Source of the DNA: Microcella alkalica
GTDB taxonomy: Bacteria > Actinomycetota > Actinomycetes > Actinomycetales > Microbacteriaceae
DNA length: 64,000 bases
Direction: 5' to 3'
Assembly (NCBI RefSeq): GCF_014595885.1
Contig: NZ_JABUKC010000001.1
Location: 558,001-622,000, forward strand
Shown: piece after piece, positions 54,199 through 61,729 of the stretch
Layout of the letters: the number at the start of each line of letters is the position of its first letter
How positions within the stretch are numbered: the first letter of the stretch is position 1
Translations under genes and position numbers: made by a program
The notes under the pieces: model-generated
Database searches by the model: none
Told to the model about the DNA's origin: nothing
The model's input: only the letters and a program-made list of their open reading frames with translations

Positions 54199-55440
54199 AT
54201 GTCGACGACGACAGCCCTCACCCTCGCCGACCTCGACCTCTTCGCGCACGGCGCGCCGTGGGAGGTCTTCGAGGAGCTCCGCCGCACGCCCGGCCTCCAC
54301 CACTCGACGGAGGAGGCGCCCAACAGTGGCTTCTGGTCCGTGACCCGCTATCACGAGATCGTGCGCGTGCTACGCGACCCCGAGACCTTCACCTCGACGA
54401 AGTTCACCAACCTCGAGGAGGTCGACCCCGCACTGCAGGATCAGCGTCGCTCGCTGCTGGAGATGGACGGCGTGCGTCACCGCGCCCTGCGCCGCATGCT
54501 GCAGGGCGAGTTCACGCCGCAGGCCGTCGCGAAGTACGAGACCTTCCTGCGCGGCATCACCGCCAAAACGCTCGACGACGCGCTCGCCAAGAAGGAGTTC
54601 GACTTCGTCGACGAGGTGAGCGCCGACTTCCCGATCCGCGTGCTCGCGCGACTGCTCGGCGTGCCCGACAGCGACACCGGGCAGCTCATCGCGTGGGGCA
54701 ACCGCATGGTCGGCAACACCGACCCCGAGCACGCCGACGTGCTCATCGACTCGGCCGACAGCGAGGCGTACCGGCACGTGCCGTTCCGCTCGCCCGCGGC
54801 GATCGAGGTCTACGAGTACGGCCGACACCTCAAGGCCGAGCGCACCGGCAAGGGCGGCACCGACCTCGTCACGCTGCTCGCCGACGGCGTGCCCGGCGAC
54901 GGCAGGCCGCTCACCGAGGACGAGTTCAACACGAACTTCCTGCTGCTCGTCGTGGCCGGCAACGAGACCACGCGCCACACCATCACGCACACGATGAAGA
55001 ACCTGCTGGAGAACCCCGACCAGCTCGCGCTGCTGAAGAACGACCCCTCGCTCATCCCCTGGGCGGTCGAGGAGTTCCTGCGCTACGCCTCGCCGGTCTA
55101 CCACTTCCGTCGCACTGCGACGAAGGACGTCGAGTTCTCCGACACCCAGATCAGGGAGGGCGAGAAGGTCGTCGTGTGGTTCGCCTCCGGCAACCGCGAC
55201 AGCGCCGTCTTCGACGACCCGTACCGCTTCGACGTGACCCGCAACCCGAACGAGCACATGTCGTTCGGTCGCGGCGGCCCGCACATGTGCCTCGGCAACG
55301 CCCTCGCGCGCATCGAGCTGCGCATCATGTTCGAGGAGCTGTTGGCGCGCGACGTCGTGCTCGAGCGCGCGGGCGACATCGACTACCTGCGCAGCAACTT
55401 CGTGCACGGCATCAAGCGGATGCCCGTCCGCGTGGTCTGA
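54199..55440 (+). CDS. Cytochrome P450
   Basis: 413 aa soluble bacterial P450. The I-helix oxygen-binding motif is AGNETTR (about 253-259), the K-helix E-x-x-R is EEFLRYASPV, and heme Cys364 lies in FGRGGPHMCLGNALAR. The AGNETTR and PHMCLG variants recall CYP124/125/142-like enzymes, but family assignment needs alignment. Electrons probably come from the ferredoxin and reductase of the divergent hpa operon. In context it may hydroxylate or demethylate an aromatic side chain. Confidence 0.92.
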   Translation: MSTTTALTLADLDLFAHGAPWEVFEELRRTPGLHHSTEEAPNSGFWSVTRYHEIVRVLRDPETFTSTKFTNLEEVDPALQDQRRSLLEMDGVRHRALRRMLQGEFTPQAVAKYETFLRGITAKTLDDALAKKEFDFVDEVSADFPIRVLARLLGVPDSDTGQLIAWGNRMVGNTDPEHADVLIDSADSEAYRHVPFRSPAAIEVYEYGRHLKAERTGKGGTDLVTLLADGVPGDGRPLTEDEFNTNFLLLVVAGNETTRHTITHTMKNLLENPDQLALLKNDPSLIPWAVEEFLRYASPVYHFRRTATKDVEFSDTQIREGEKVVVWFASGNRDSAVFDDPYRFDVTRNPNEHMSFGRGGPHMCLGNALARIELRIMFEELLARDVVLERAGDIDYLRSNFVHGIKRMPVRVV

Positions 55441-55461
55441 CCGCGCTTCGGCGCGCCCGGC

Positions 55462-56178
55462 TCAGGCCCCCGGCACGAGCCCGGCGACACGCGCCAGGAA
55501 CGCGTCGACGAGCGCGAACGTGCGCTGCCGGGCGGCGCCCTCGACGGCGCGCGTCTGGGCGAGCATGACCTCCGGGTCCTGTCCGTCCTCGCGCACCTTG
55601 GCAGCGCCGCCCCAGTCGAGCCAGCCCTGCAGGCCAGCCGCGTCGAGCTCGGGGTGGAACTGCACGGCGAGCGTGCGCTCGACCGTGAACGCCTGCGAGG
55701 CGACCGGGTTGCGGGCGAGCTCGACGGCGCCGGGCGGCACCTGCCACCGGTCGTAGTGGAACTGGAACCAGGGCCCCTCCGGCACGAGTGAGGCGTCGTC
55801 GCTCCAGATGGCCGTCCAGCCGATCTCGCCCTTCGGCCCGGGCGCGACCGAGCCGCCGAGCGCGCGGGCGACGAGCTGGCCGCCGAAGCAGATGCCGAGC
55901 ACGGGCATCCCGTCGCGGACGGCGTCGCCCAGCCAGTCGAGCTCGGGCAGCAGCCAGCGGCCGATGCACGCGTCGTCCCAGGCGCCCCACGGTGCGCCGA
56001 GCGGCACGAGCACGTCGTAGTCGCGGGCGTCGGGGAAGGTCGTGGCGATGTTGGGCGCCGCGAACGAGGCCTCGGGTACGACGAGATGGGTGTCGATCTC
56101 GAACCCGTGGTGGGCGAAGCGCTCGCCGACGGGCCCGAGCGGGCTCACATGGTCATGCTGGACGAACAGCGCTCGCAT
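55462..56178 (-). CDS. Class I glutamine amidotransferase-like hydrolase
   Basis: 238 aa stand-alone GATase domain. Nucleophile Cys in LGICFGGQL and the His-x-Glu pair in VQFHPELD are in place. No synthetase domain is attached. Divergent from the GS-like gene with a shared operator, so the pair recalls AtdA1/AtdA2 (aniline) or PuuA/PuuD (putrescine), in which a ligase makes a gamma-glutamyl amide and a hydrolase removes the glutamyl group. GAGGAGG is 7 nt before ATG. Confidence 0.85.
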   Translation of the reverse strand: MRALFVQHDHVSPLGPVGERFAHHGFEIDTHLVVPEASFAAPNIATTFPDARDYDVLVPLGAPWGAWDDACIGRWLLPELDWLGDAVRDGMPVLGICFGGQLVARALGGSVAPGPKGEIGWTAIWSDDASLVPEGPWFQFHYDRWQVPPGAVELARNPVASQAFTVERTLAVQFHPELDAAGLQGWLDWGGAAKVREDGQDPEVMLAQTRAVEGAARQRTFALVDAFLARVAGLVPGA

Positions 56179-56218
56179 CGGGCACCCTCCTCATCGACGG
56201 CCGACGCGGCCTACTGTA

Positions 56219-56236
56219 TCGTTTGATACCGAACGA
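56219..56236. promoter_or_regulatory. Operator site C, GS/amidotransferase pair
   Basis: TCGTTTG-ATAC-CGAACGA, 6 of 7 arm positions pair. Two -10 candidates overlap just beside it: TACTGT on plus (56212-56217) and TACAGT on minus (complement of 56213-56218). One bound dimer would control both genes. The smaller dyad GTATC-GTTT-GATAC (56216-56229) overlaps it. Confidence 0.7.
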
Positions 56237-56277
56237 TCCACTGTCGGATCACCAGTCGTGCCACAAGGGAGTCGCAC

Positions 56278-57627
56278 ATGAGTCGGAGCCTCGTCAACCT
56301 GCAGACCGAGCTCACGGAGGCGGGCATCGACGTGCTCCGTGTCATCTACGCCGACATCATCGGCACCGTGCGGTCGAAGGACCTGCTCGTCAGCCAGCTC
56401 GACAAGATCAGCCACGGCGGCCCGGCGTTCTGCCAGGGCGTGTGGGTGACGACGACGCAGGGCGGCGTGCTCGACGGCGGCGACGTGCTCAGCGACGGCC
56501 TGGAGGACTTCATCACCCAGATCGTGCCGGAGAGCTGGCGCGCCCTGCCGTGGGAGCCCGGTGTCGCGTACGTCGTCGCGGGCGCCAACAACCCCGACAT
56601 GACGCCGAACGAGTTCGCGCCGCGCACCCTGCTCGAGCGCATCATGCGCGAGTACGCGGCGCTCGGCCTCACGCCCGTCGTCGGCCCCGAGCTCGAGTTC
56701 TACATCGCCGACCGCAACGACGACGGCACCTTCCGCCGCGCGCTCACCCAGCCCGGCCGGGTGTACACGAGCGGCGCGACGGTCGACCCGAAGGGCACCT
56801 TCCTGCACCTGCTGCGGATGCTCGACCAACTCAAGATCGGCGTCTTCGCCGGCAATCACGAGTTCAGCCCCAGCCAGTACGAGATCAACATCTGGCACGG
56901 CGAGGCCCTCGACGCGTGCGACCGCATCTTCATGCTCAAGGCGGGCGTGAAAGACCTCATCGCGCGGCTCGGCCAGGCGGCGACGTTCTCGGGCAAGCCG
57001 TGGGGCGACGAGGGCGGCAGCGGGTTCCACCTGCACGTGTCGCTCGTCGACGCCGACGGCGAGAACCTCATGCACGACGGGCGCGAGCTCAGCGTGCTCG
57101 CGCAGCGCATGATCGCCGGCATCGTCGCGCACGCGCCGGCCCTCACCGCGCTCTGCAACCCGACGATCAACGCCTTCAAGCGCCTCGGGCCCGACACGCT
57201 CGCGCCCTACCGCGCGAACTGGGGCTACGACAACCGCAGCGCGATGCTGCGCGTGCCGCCGGAGCGCGGCGGCGGCACCCGCCTGGAGATGCGCCTCGCC
57301 GACGGCGCCGCGAACCCGTACCTCATGACCGCGGCGATCCTCGCCGCCGGCCTCGACGGCATCCGTCGCGAGCTCGACGCGCCGCCGCCGGCCGTCGGCT
57401 ACTCCTACGAGGACGAATCGCAGACGGTGCTGCCCATGAGCCTCGATGCGGCCCTGGATGCTCTGCGCGCCGACAGCGCCCTCATCGAGATCCTCGGCGG
57501 CCCCCTCGTCGACGTCTTCGAGGTCATGAAGCGCGACGAGCTCGAGCGCTACACGGCGAGCGTCGACGACCCCGCCACGCGCGACGTCACGGCGTGGGAG
57601 GTGAAGGAATACTTTCTGGATCTCTGA
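56278..57627 (+). CDS. Glutamine-synthetase-like gamma-glutamyl ligase
   Basis: 449 aa GS fold. VGPELEFYI and GNHEFSPSQYEIN hold metal-binding Glu residues, GSGFHLHVSL the ATP/Glu His, NPTINAFKRL and RLEMRLADGAANPYL the C-terminal site. The adenylylation Tyr region of GlnA is missing, and the sequence is nearer PuuA/PauA/IpuC-type enzymes that glutamylate amines. The substrate amine is unknown. GGGAG lies 6 nt before ATG. Confidence 0.87.
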   Translation: MSRSLVNLQTELTEAGIDVLRVIYADIIGTVRSKDLLVSQLDKISHGGPAFCQGVWVTTTQGGVLDGGDVLSDGLEDFITQIVPESWRALPWEPGVAYVVAGANNPDMTPNEFAPRTLLERIMREYAALGLTPVVGPELEFYIADRNDDGTFRRALTQPGRVYTSGATVDPKGTFLHLLRMLDQLKIGVFAGNHEFSPSQYEINIWHGEALDACDRIFMLKAGVKDLIARLGQAATFSGKPWGDEGGSGFHLHVSLVDADGENLMHDGRELSVLAQRMIAGIVAHAPALTALCNPTINAFKRLGPDTLAPYRANWGYDNRSAMLRVPPERGGGTRLEMRLADGAANPYLMTAAILAAGLDGIRRELDAPPPAVGYSYEDESQTVLPMSLDAALDALRADSALIEILGGPLVDVFEVMKRDELERYTASVDDPATRDVTAWEVKEYFLDL

Positions 57628-57635
57628 TCCAGAAA
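57613..57635 (+). other. Hairpin over the GS-like stop codon
   Basis: TTTCTGGATC/GATCCAGAAA around TCT, a perfect 10-bp dyad that includes the TGA. May pause or stabilise the 3' end before the main terminator. Confidence 0.45.
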
Positions 57636-57670
57636 AGACAAGCACAGCTGGAGCCGTTCGAGAGATCAGA

Positions 57671-57709
57671 CCGGAAGGGCCCGAGAGCATCGCTCTCGGG
57701 CCCTTCCGG
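57671..57709. terminator. Bidirectional 18-bp hairpin terminator
   Basis: CCGGAAGGGCCCGAGAGC pairs perfectly with its complement across a 3-base ATC loop. It lies between the convergent GS-like and decarboxylase genes and can end both transcripts. Confidence 0.8.
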
Positions 57710-57723
57710 TTCCGTGCTGTGAT

Positions 57724-58536
57724 CTACACCGACGGGTTCGAGCTGTCGCCGACCAGTCGCCCCCCGTTGAACGTCACGCCGACCTCTCGGTAGTACGCGC
57801 CGATCTTCTCCCGCATGGGCAGGATCGAGGCGAGCTCGTCCCAGGGGGAGTCGTGCAGTTCGAGCTCGAAGTCGCCGCGCCAGGTGGCGCCGATCTCGGC
57901 GTCGGTCGTGCTCATGGTGATGAGCTGGTCGAGGCTGTTGCCGGCGCCGGGCGTGATGGAGGGCATCCACCGCGAATGCAGCATGGGGTGGCCGTTGACG
58001 AAGCCGTTCGTGTCGCTCTCGGCCTCGAGGGTGACGACGAGCGAGGCGAGGCGGTGGTCGTAGGCGGCGAGCGAGGCGCCGATCTTGGCGCCGGGGGCGA
58101 GGCGAGGCGCGGCGCGGCCGACGTTCATGACGCGCGTGACTGCCATCGAGCCGAGCTTCTTGGGGTAGCCCTGGAACCAGCCGCGGGCGATCGCGAAGTC
58201 TTTCGTGACCCAGATGGCGACGCAGCGCGTGTAGGTCTGGCCCTCGTGCTGCACGCGCACGACGGCGAAGGTCTCGAGGTACTGCGAGCGCTGCGGGTCG
58301 AGCAGCTCGGCGCCGGAGGCCGAGCAGGACTGCCAGTCGGCCCAGATGAGCGCGACGGCTCCCGGGTCTTCGGCGGCGAGCTCGAGGCCCTCGGGCAGGA
58401 GGGCGGCGACCTTCTCGGGGTCGGTGCGGTACTCGGCGGTGAGGAGGGTGCCCGAGTAGTACCAGGGCATGTCGGGCACGATCGCGCTCGCGCCGCTGGG
58501 GGTCTTCGGGGCCATGAAGCCGTGGAGGTCTGCCAT
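57724..58536 (-). CDS. Acetoacetate-decarboxylase-family protein
   Basis: 270 aa. The region ARGWFQGYPKKLGSM carries the Lys-Lys pair that in acetoacetate decarboxylase forms the Schiff base; PWYYSGTLLTAEYRTDPEKVAALLPEG is the usual family start. Family members decarboxylate beta-keto acids or do aldol-type chemistry. In this island it may act on a ring-cleavage product. ATG is 7 nt after TACGCT (complement of 58544-58549); operator site D lies directly upstream. Confidence 0.8.
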   Translation of the reverse strand: MADLHGFMAPKTPSGASAIVPDMPWYYSGTLLTAEYRTDPEKVAALLPEGLELAAEDPGAVALIWADWQSCSASGAELLDPQRSQYLETFAVVRVQHEGQTYTRCVAIWVTKDFAIARGWFQGYPKKLGSMAVTRVMNVGRAAPRLAPGAKIGASLAAYDHRLASLVVTLEAESDTNGFVNGHPMLHSRWMPSITPGAGNSLDQLITMSTTDAEIGATWRGDFELELHDSPWDELASILPMREKIGAYYREVGVTFNGGRLVGDSSNPSV

Positions 58537-58554
58537 GCGCTTCAGCGTAGCGAT

Positions 58555-58572
58555 TCGTTCGTAAACAAACGA
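58555..58572. promoter_or_regulatory. Operator site D, decarboxylase promoter
   Basis: TCGTTCG-TAAA-CAAACGA, 6 of 7 arm positions pair. It lies 5 bp upstream of the decarboxylase -10, over the spacer and -35 region. Read on the minus strand it is nearly identical to site C. Confidence 0.65.
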
Positions 58573-58636
58573 TAGGGAATATCGCGCGAGCGCGCCCGCT
58601 TGACGGCGGGTTCTCGCGGGGCCATTCTGTGACCAG

Positions 58637-58654
58637 TCGTTTAGGCCCGAACGA
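58637..58654. promoter_or_regulatory. Operator site E, permease promoter
   Basis: TCGTTTA-GGCC-CGAACGA, 5 of 7 arm positions pair, right arm identical to site C. It is 28 bp before the permease ATG; no clear -10 is seen. Confidence 0.55.
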
Positions 58655-58682
58655 TCATCCGTCTCAATGAGGAGTCTCGGAC

Positions 58683-60203
58683 ATGACCCATTCCACCCCC
58701 ACGGCCCAGGCGGAGCGCTCCTCGCTGCGCGCCGGGCGCCTCGGCGTCATCGGCGTCGTCTTCTTCGTCGTCGCCGCCTCCGCCCCGCTCGTCGGCATCA
58801 CGGGCGCCGTTCCGGTCGCGATGCTCGTCGGCAACGGCGCGGGCACGCCCGGCGCCTACCTCGTCGTCGGCCTGACGCTGCTGCTGTTCAGCGTCGGCTA
58901 CGCCGCGATGAGCCACCGCGTCACGAACTCCGGCGCGTTCTTCGCCTACGTCGGCAAGGGGCTCGGGGTGAACGCGGGCGTCGCCTCGGCCTTCGTGTCG
59001 ATCCTCACCTATGTGACCATCCAGCTGGCGATCTATGGCTTCTTCGGCGGTCTCGTCGCGGGCACGATGGCCGAGCTCGGCGTCGACCTGCCCTGGTACG
59101 TGTGGTCGCTCATCGCCTGGCTGCTCGTCACCGGTCTCTCGCTGCTGACGGTCGACATCGGCGCCAAGGTGCTCGGCGTACTGCTCGTGCTCGAGCTGCT
59201 CTCGCTGCTCGTGGCCGCGATCGCGATGCTCGCCGACGGCGGCCCCGAGGGCTGGAACATCGCCGCCTCGTTCAGCCCCGAGAACATCTTCGCGGGCGGC
59301 TTCGCCGGCGGCGCGGGCATCGCGCTCGCCTTCGCCCTCGCGAGTTTCATCGGCTTCGAAGCGACCGCGATCTACGGCGAGGAGTCGAAGGACCCCAAGC
59401 GCACCGTGCCGCTCGCGACGTACATCGCGATCTCGACCATCAGCATCCTGTTCGCGATCGTGTCGTTCGGCATGGTCACCGGCATGGGCGCCGGCGGCAT
59501 CATCGATGAGGTCGTGACGCGCTCGGCCGACGCCGACGGCAACCCGCTCGTGAACCCCGCGGGTGTGCTCTTCAGCCTCACCGAGCAGTACGTCGGCGGC
59601 TGGCTCGTGACGATCATGACGGTGCTCGTCATCACGAGCCTCTTCGCCGGCCTCCTGGCCTTCCAGAACGCGGCCTCGCGCTACTTCTTCGCCCTCGGCC
59701 GCGGCGGCGTGCTGCCGGCCCGCGCGGCGACGACGAACGGCGCCGGCGCCCCCGTCGGCGGCGTCGTCATCACCTCGGCGCTCGCCGCGCTCGTCATGAT
59801 CGTGTTCGCGATCGCCGGGCTCGACCCGGTCGGCAACCTCTTCTTCTGGATGAGCTCGATCACGGCGATGTCGGTCATCGTCGTGGAGATCCTGGTCTCG
59901 ATCGCGATCATCGTCTTCTTCCGCCGCGAGGGCGGCGGCTCGCTCTGGAAGACCGTGATCGCCCCGGCGCTGTCGGCCGTGCTGCTGGCGCTGGGCCTGT
60001 ACCTCGTGATGTCGCGCTTCAACCTGCTCGCCGGCACCGTGCCGGAGGGCGTCGACCCCACGCTGCCCGAGAGCGCCTTCCAGCTCAACGCGCTCGGCTG
60101 GTTCCTCGTGCTGCTGCCGTTCCTGTTCCTCGTGATCGGGTACGTCGTCGCCCTCATCAACAAGAAGGAGAACGAGCAGCTCGTGCGCGACTTCGCGTCG
60201 TAG
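58683..60203 (+). CDS. APC-family amino acid/amine permease
   Basis: 506 aa with about 12 helices. Helix 1 has the unwound PLVGITGAVPVAMLVGNG and helix 6 ALASFIGFEATAIYGEESKDPKRTVP, the APC substrate-site motifs. GAGGAG lies 8 nt before ATG. Its position and operator suggest that it imports the island's substrate, presumably an amine or amino-acid-like compound. Confidence 0.9.
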   Translation: MTHSTPTAQAERSSLRAGRLGVIGVVFFVVAASAPLVGITGAVPVAMLVGNGAGTPGAYLVVGLTLLLFSVGYAAMSHRVTNSGAFFAYVGKGLGVNAGVASAFVSILTYVTIQLAIYGFFGGLVAGTMAELGVDLPWYVWSLIAWLLVTGLSLLTVDIGAKVLGVLLVLELLSLLVAAIAMLADGGPEGWNIAASFSPENIFAGGFAGGAGIALAFALASFIGFEATAIYGEESKDPKRTVPLATYIAISTISILFAIVSFGMVTGMGAGGIIDEVVTRSADADGNPLVNPAGVLFSLTEQYVGGWLVTIMTVLVITSLFAGLLAFQNAASRYFFALGRGGVLPARAATTNGAGAPVGGVVITSALAALVMIVFAIAGLDPVGNLFFWMSSITAMSVIVVEILVSIAIIVFFRREGGGSLWKTVIAPALSAVLLALGLYLVMSRFNLLAGTVPEGVDPTLPESAFQLNALGWFLVLLPFLFLVIGYVVALINKKENEQLVRDFAS

Positions 60204-60220
60204 CCTCGGATGCTCCGCCC

Positions 60221-60258
60221 GGCCGGGCGGCGCGCGCTGCGGTTCCCGCCGCCCGGCC
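60221..60258 (+). terminator. Hairpin after the permease
   Basis: GGCCGGGCGGCG pairs perfectly with CGCCGCCCGGCC across 14 bases; a competing 16-bp palindrome CCGCCCGG/CCGGGCGG (60215-60230) overlaps its left arm. Likely end of the permease transcript. Confidence 0.55.
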
Positions 60259-60282
60259 CTCACCCCTCGCGAAAGGTCACTC

Positions 60283-60543
60283 ATGGCTCACGACTTCGAC
60301 CTCGACGTCACGCCCGAGCACGACGTCGACGACTCCGCCGTCGACGCGCTCGGCTACGAGGAGCTCGTGGGCCGCATCTCGCAGCTGCCGCCCGAGCTGC
60401 GTGCGCCGATGGGCGCGATCCTGCTGGAGCGGCGCACGTACTCCGACGTGTCGCAGGAGCTGGGCATCCGCCAGCCGGAGCTCGTGCGGGCGGTGCAGCG
60501 CGGTCGCGCGATCATCGCGCGCGCGATCGCCGCGGGCTCCTAG
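60283..60543 (+). CDS. Small sigma-region-4-like HTH protein
   Basis: 86 aa. Acidic N-terminus (residues 3-25), then RISQLPPELRAPMGAILLERRTYSD.VSQELGIRQPELVRAVQRGRAIIARAI, which has the pattern of sigma-70 region 4 (LPP-x-x-R, then helix-turn-helix, then R-x-R). No region 2 is present, so it cannot be a complete sigma factor. It may be an orphan regulator or antagonist. AAAGG lies 6 nt before ATG. Confidence 0.6.
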   Translation: MAHDFDLDVTPEHDVDDSAVDALGYEELVGRISQLPPELRAPMGAILLERRTYSDVSQELGIRQPELVRAVQRGRAIIARAIAAGS

Positions 60544-60567
60544 CCCGCCCGGGAGGCGCCGCGCCGG

Positions 60568-61650
60568 TCAGTCGCGCGGCGTCGGGGGCGTCGGCGGGGT
60601 CACCGCGCTGCCCGCCGATGCCGGCGAGGCCGGCGATGCGGCTGACGCCGGCGAGCCGGCCGGCGCCACCGGCGCCCCGAGGTCGGCGAGCTCGTGCGCC
60701 TCGGTGAGCGTCGCCGGTCGGTCGGCTGCCGCGGTGAGCGGGTTCGTCATGTCGCGATGCACGCGGTCGAGCAGGGCGTGCAGCATCTCGACGGCGTCGT
60801 CGACGATCTCGGTCGAGCGCGTCGTCGTGCCGTGCAGCAGCCAGCGGGCCACTTCGAGCTCGGCGGCGAACACGGCGCGGCGGCCGAGCTCGCGGTCGTG
60901 GATGCCGCGCGCCTCGTGATAGGCCGCGAACGCCGCGTCGGGCACGGCGGCGTCGGAGGAGCCGAGCAGCCAGAACAGGTCGCGGGCCGGGTCGGCGACC
61001 TGCAGTCGAGCCCAGCCGAGCACGCCCGTGACGGTCTCGCCGATCGAGAGGAACGAGCCGGCCGAGAGCGAGCCGTTGATGACGGTGGGGGTGAACTGCC
61101 ACAGCGACTGGTCCTCGCTCGCGAGTTCCCAGCGGCGCAGCAGGCCGGCCGGCACGAGTCCTGTCTCGTGCGCGCGGTCGAGCGTGGCGACGGCCTCGCG
61201 CATGACGTCGACGGCGCGCAGCTGCGGCAGCCCGACGTCGGCGACGACACTCGTCGGCAGCGCGTGCACGGCGGCGATCGCATGCCCCATGGAGGCGGCG
61301 AGCCCCGGCGTGATGGCCTCGAGCGGCACGCTCGTGCCCTCGACGAGCTCGTGCACGACGGCGCGGGAGCCGCCCGCGGGCGTCTGCCCGACGAAGCGCG
61401 GCACGGCGAACGGCAGGCGCGCGCGCACGCCGTCGCTGAGCGCGCGCAGCGCGATGAGGTCGGCCGACTGCTCGGCCTCGGCGGGCTCGGTGCGCGGCAG
61501 CCGGATCACGAGCCGCCGCCCGTCGCGGCTCGTCAGCACGGCCGCGTCGACGTCGCCGCGGCTCGAGCCGAGTCGGGCGGCGTGGGTGACGTCGAGGCCG
61601 GGCACGGCCGCCGTCGCGAGCGCGGCTAGAGTGAGGGGGGATCCGGCCAT
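60568..61650 (-). CDS. Phosphotransferase-fold protein lacking catalytic residues
   Basis: 360 aa with the aminoglycoside/macrolide phosphotransferase fold. The catalytic loop, normally HGD-x4-N, reads NGSLSAGS, and the metal-binding IDW/F position reads VLGWARL; both Asp residues are missing. VADPARDLFWLLG after it fits the family. It should therefore be a pseudokinase. C-terminal Pro/Ala/Ser-rich tail. ATG is 7 nt after TACCCT (complement of 61658-61663). Divergent from nudC. Confidence 0.78.
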   Translation of the reverse strand: MAGSPLTLAALATAAVPGLDVTHAARLGSSRGDVDAAVLTSRDGRRLVIRLPRTEPAEAEQSADLIALRALSDGVRARLPFAVPRFVGQTPAGGSRAVVHELVEGTSVPLEAITPGLAASMGHAIAAVHALPTSVVADVGLPQLRAVDVMREAVATLDRAHETGLVPAGLLRRWELASEDQSLWQFTPTVINGSLSAGSFLSIGETVTGVLGWARLQVADPARDLFWLLGSSDAAVPDAAFAAYHEARGIHDRELGRRAVFAAELEVARWLLHGTTTRSTEIVDDAVEMLHALLDRVHRDMTNPLTAAADRPATLTEAHELADLGAPVAPAGSPASAASPASPASAGSAVTPPTPPTPRD

Positions 61651-61729
61651 GCCCCCCAGGGTAGGCGGCGGGCACCCCACCATCGCCCTGCGCCACGCAG
61701 TTCCCGACCGGCAGACGGAGGCAGCCACC

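Noticed and set aside
48722-60543. Prophage or transposon origin of the catabolic island
   Set aside because: No integrase, transposase, terminal repeat or tRNA gene found at either edge.
60568-61650. Antibiotic resistance (macrolide phosphotransferase) function
   Set aside because: Catalytic Asp residues are missing and the gene lies in a housekeeping repair neighbourhood.
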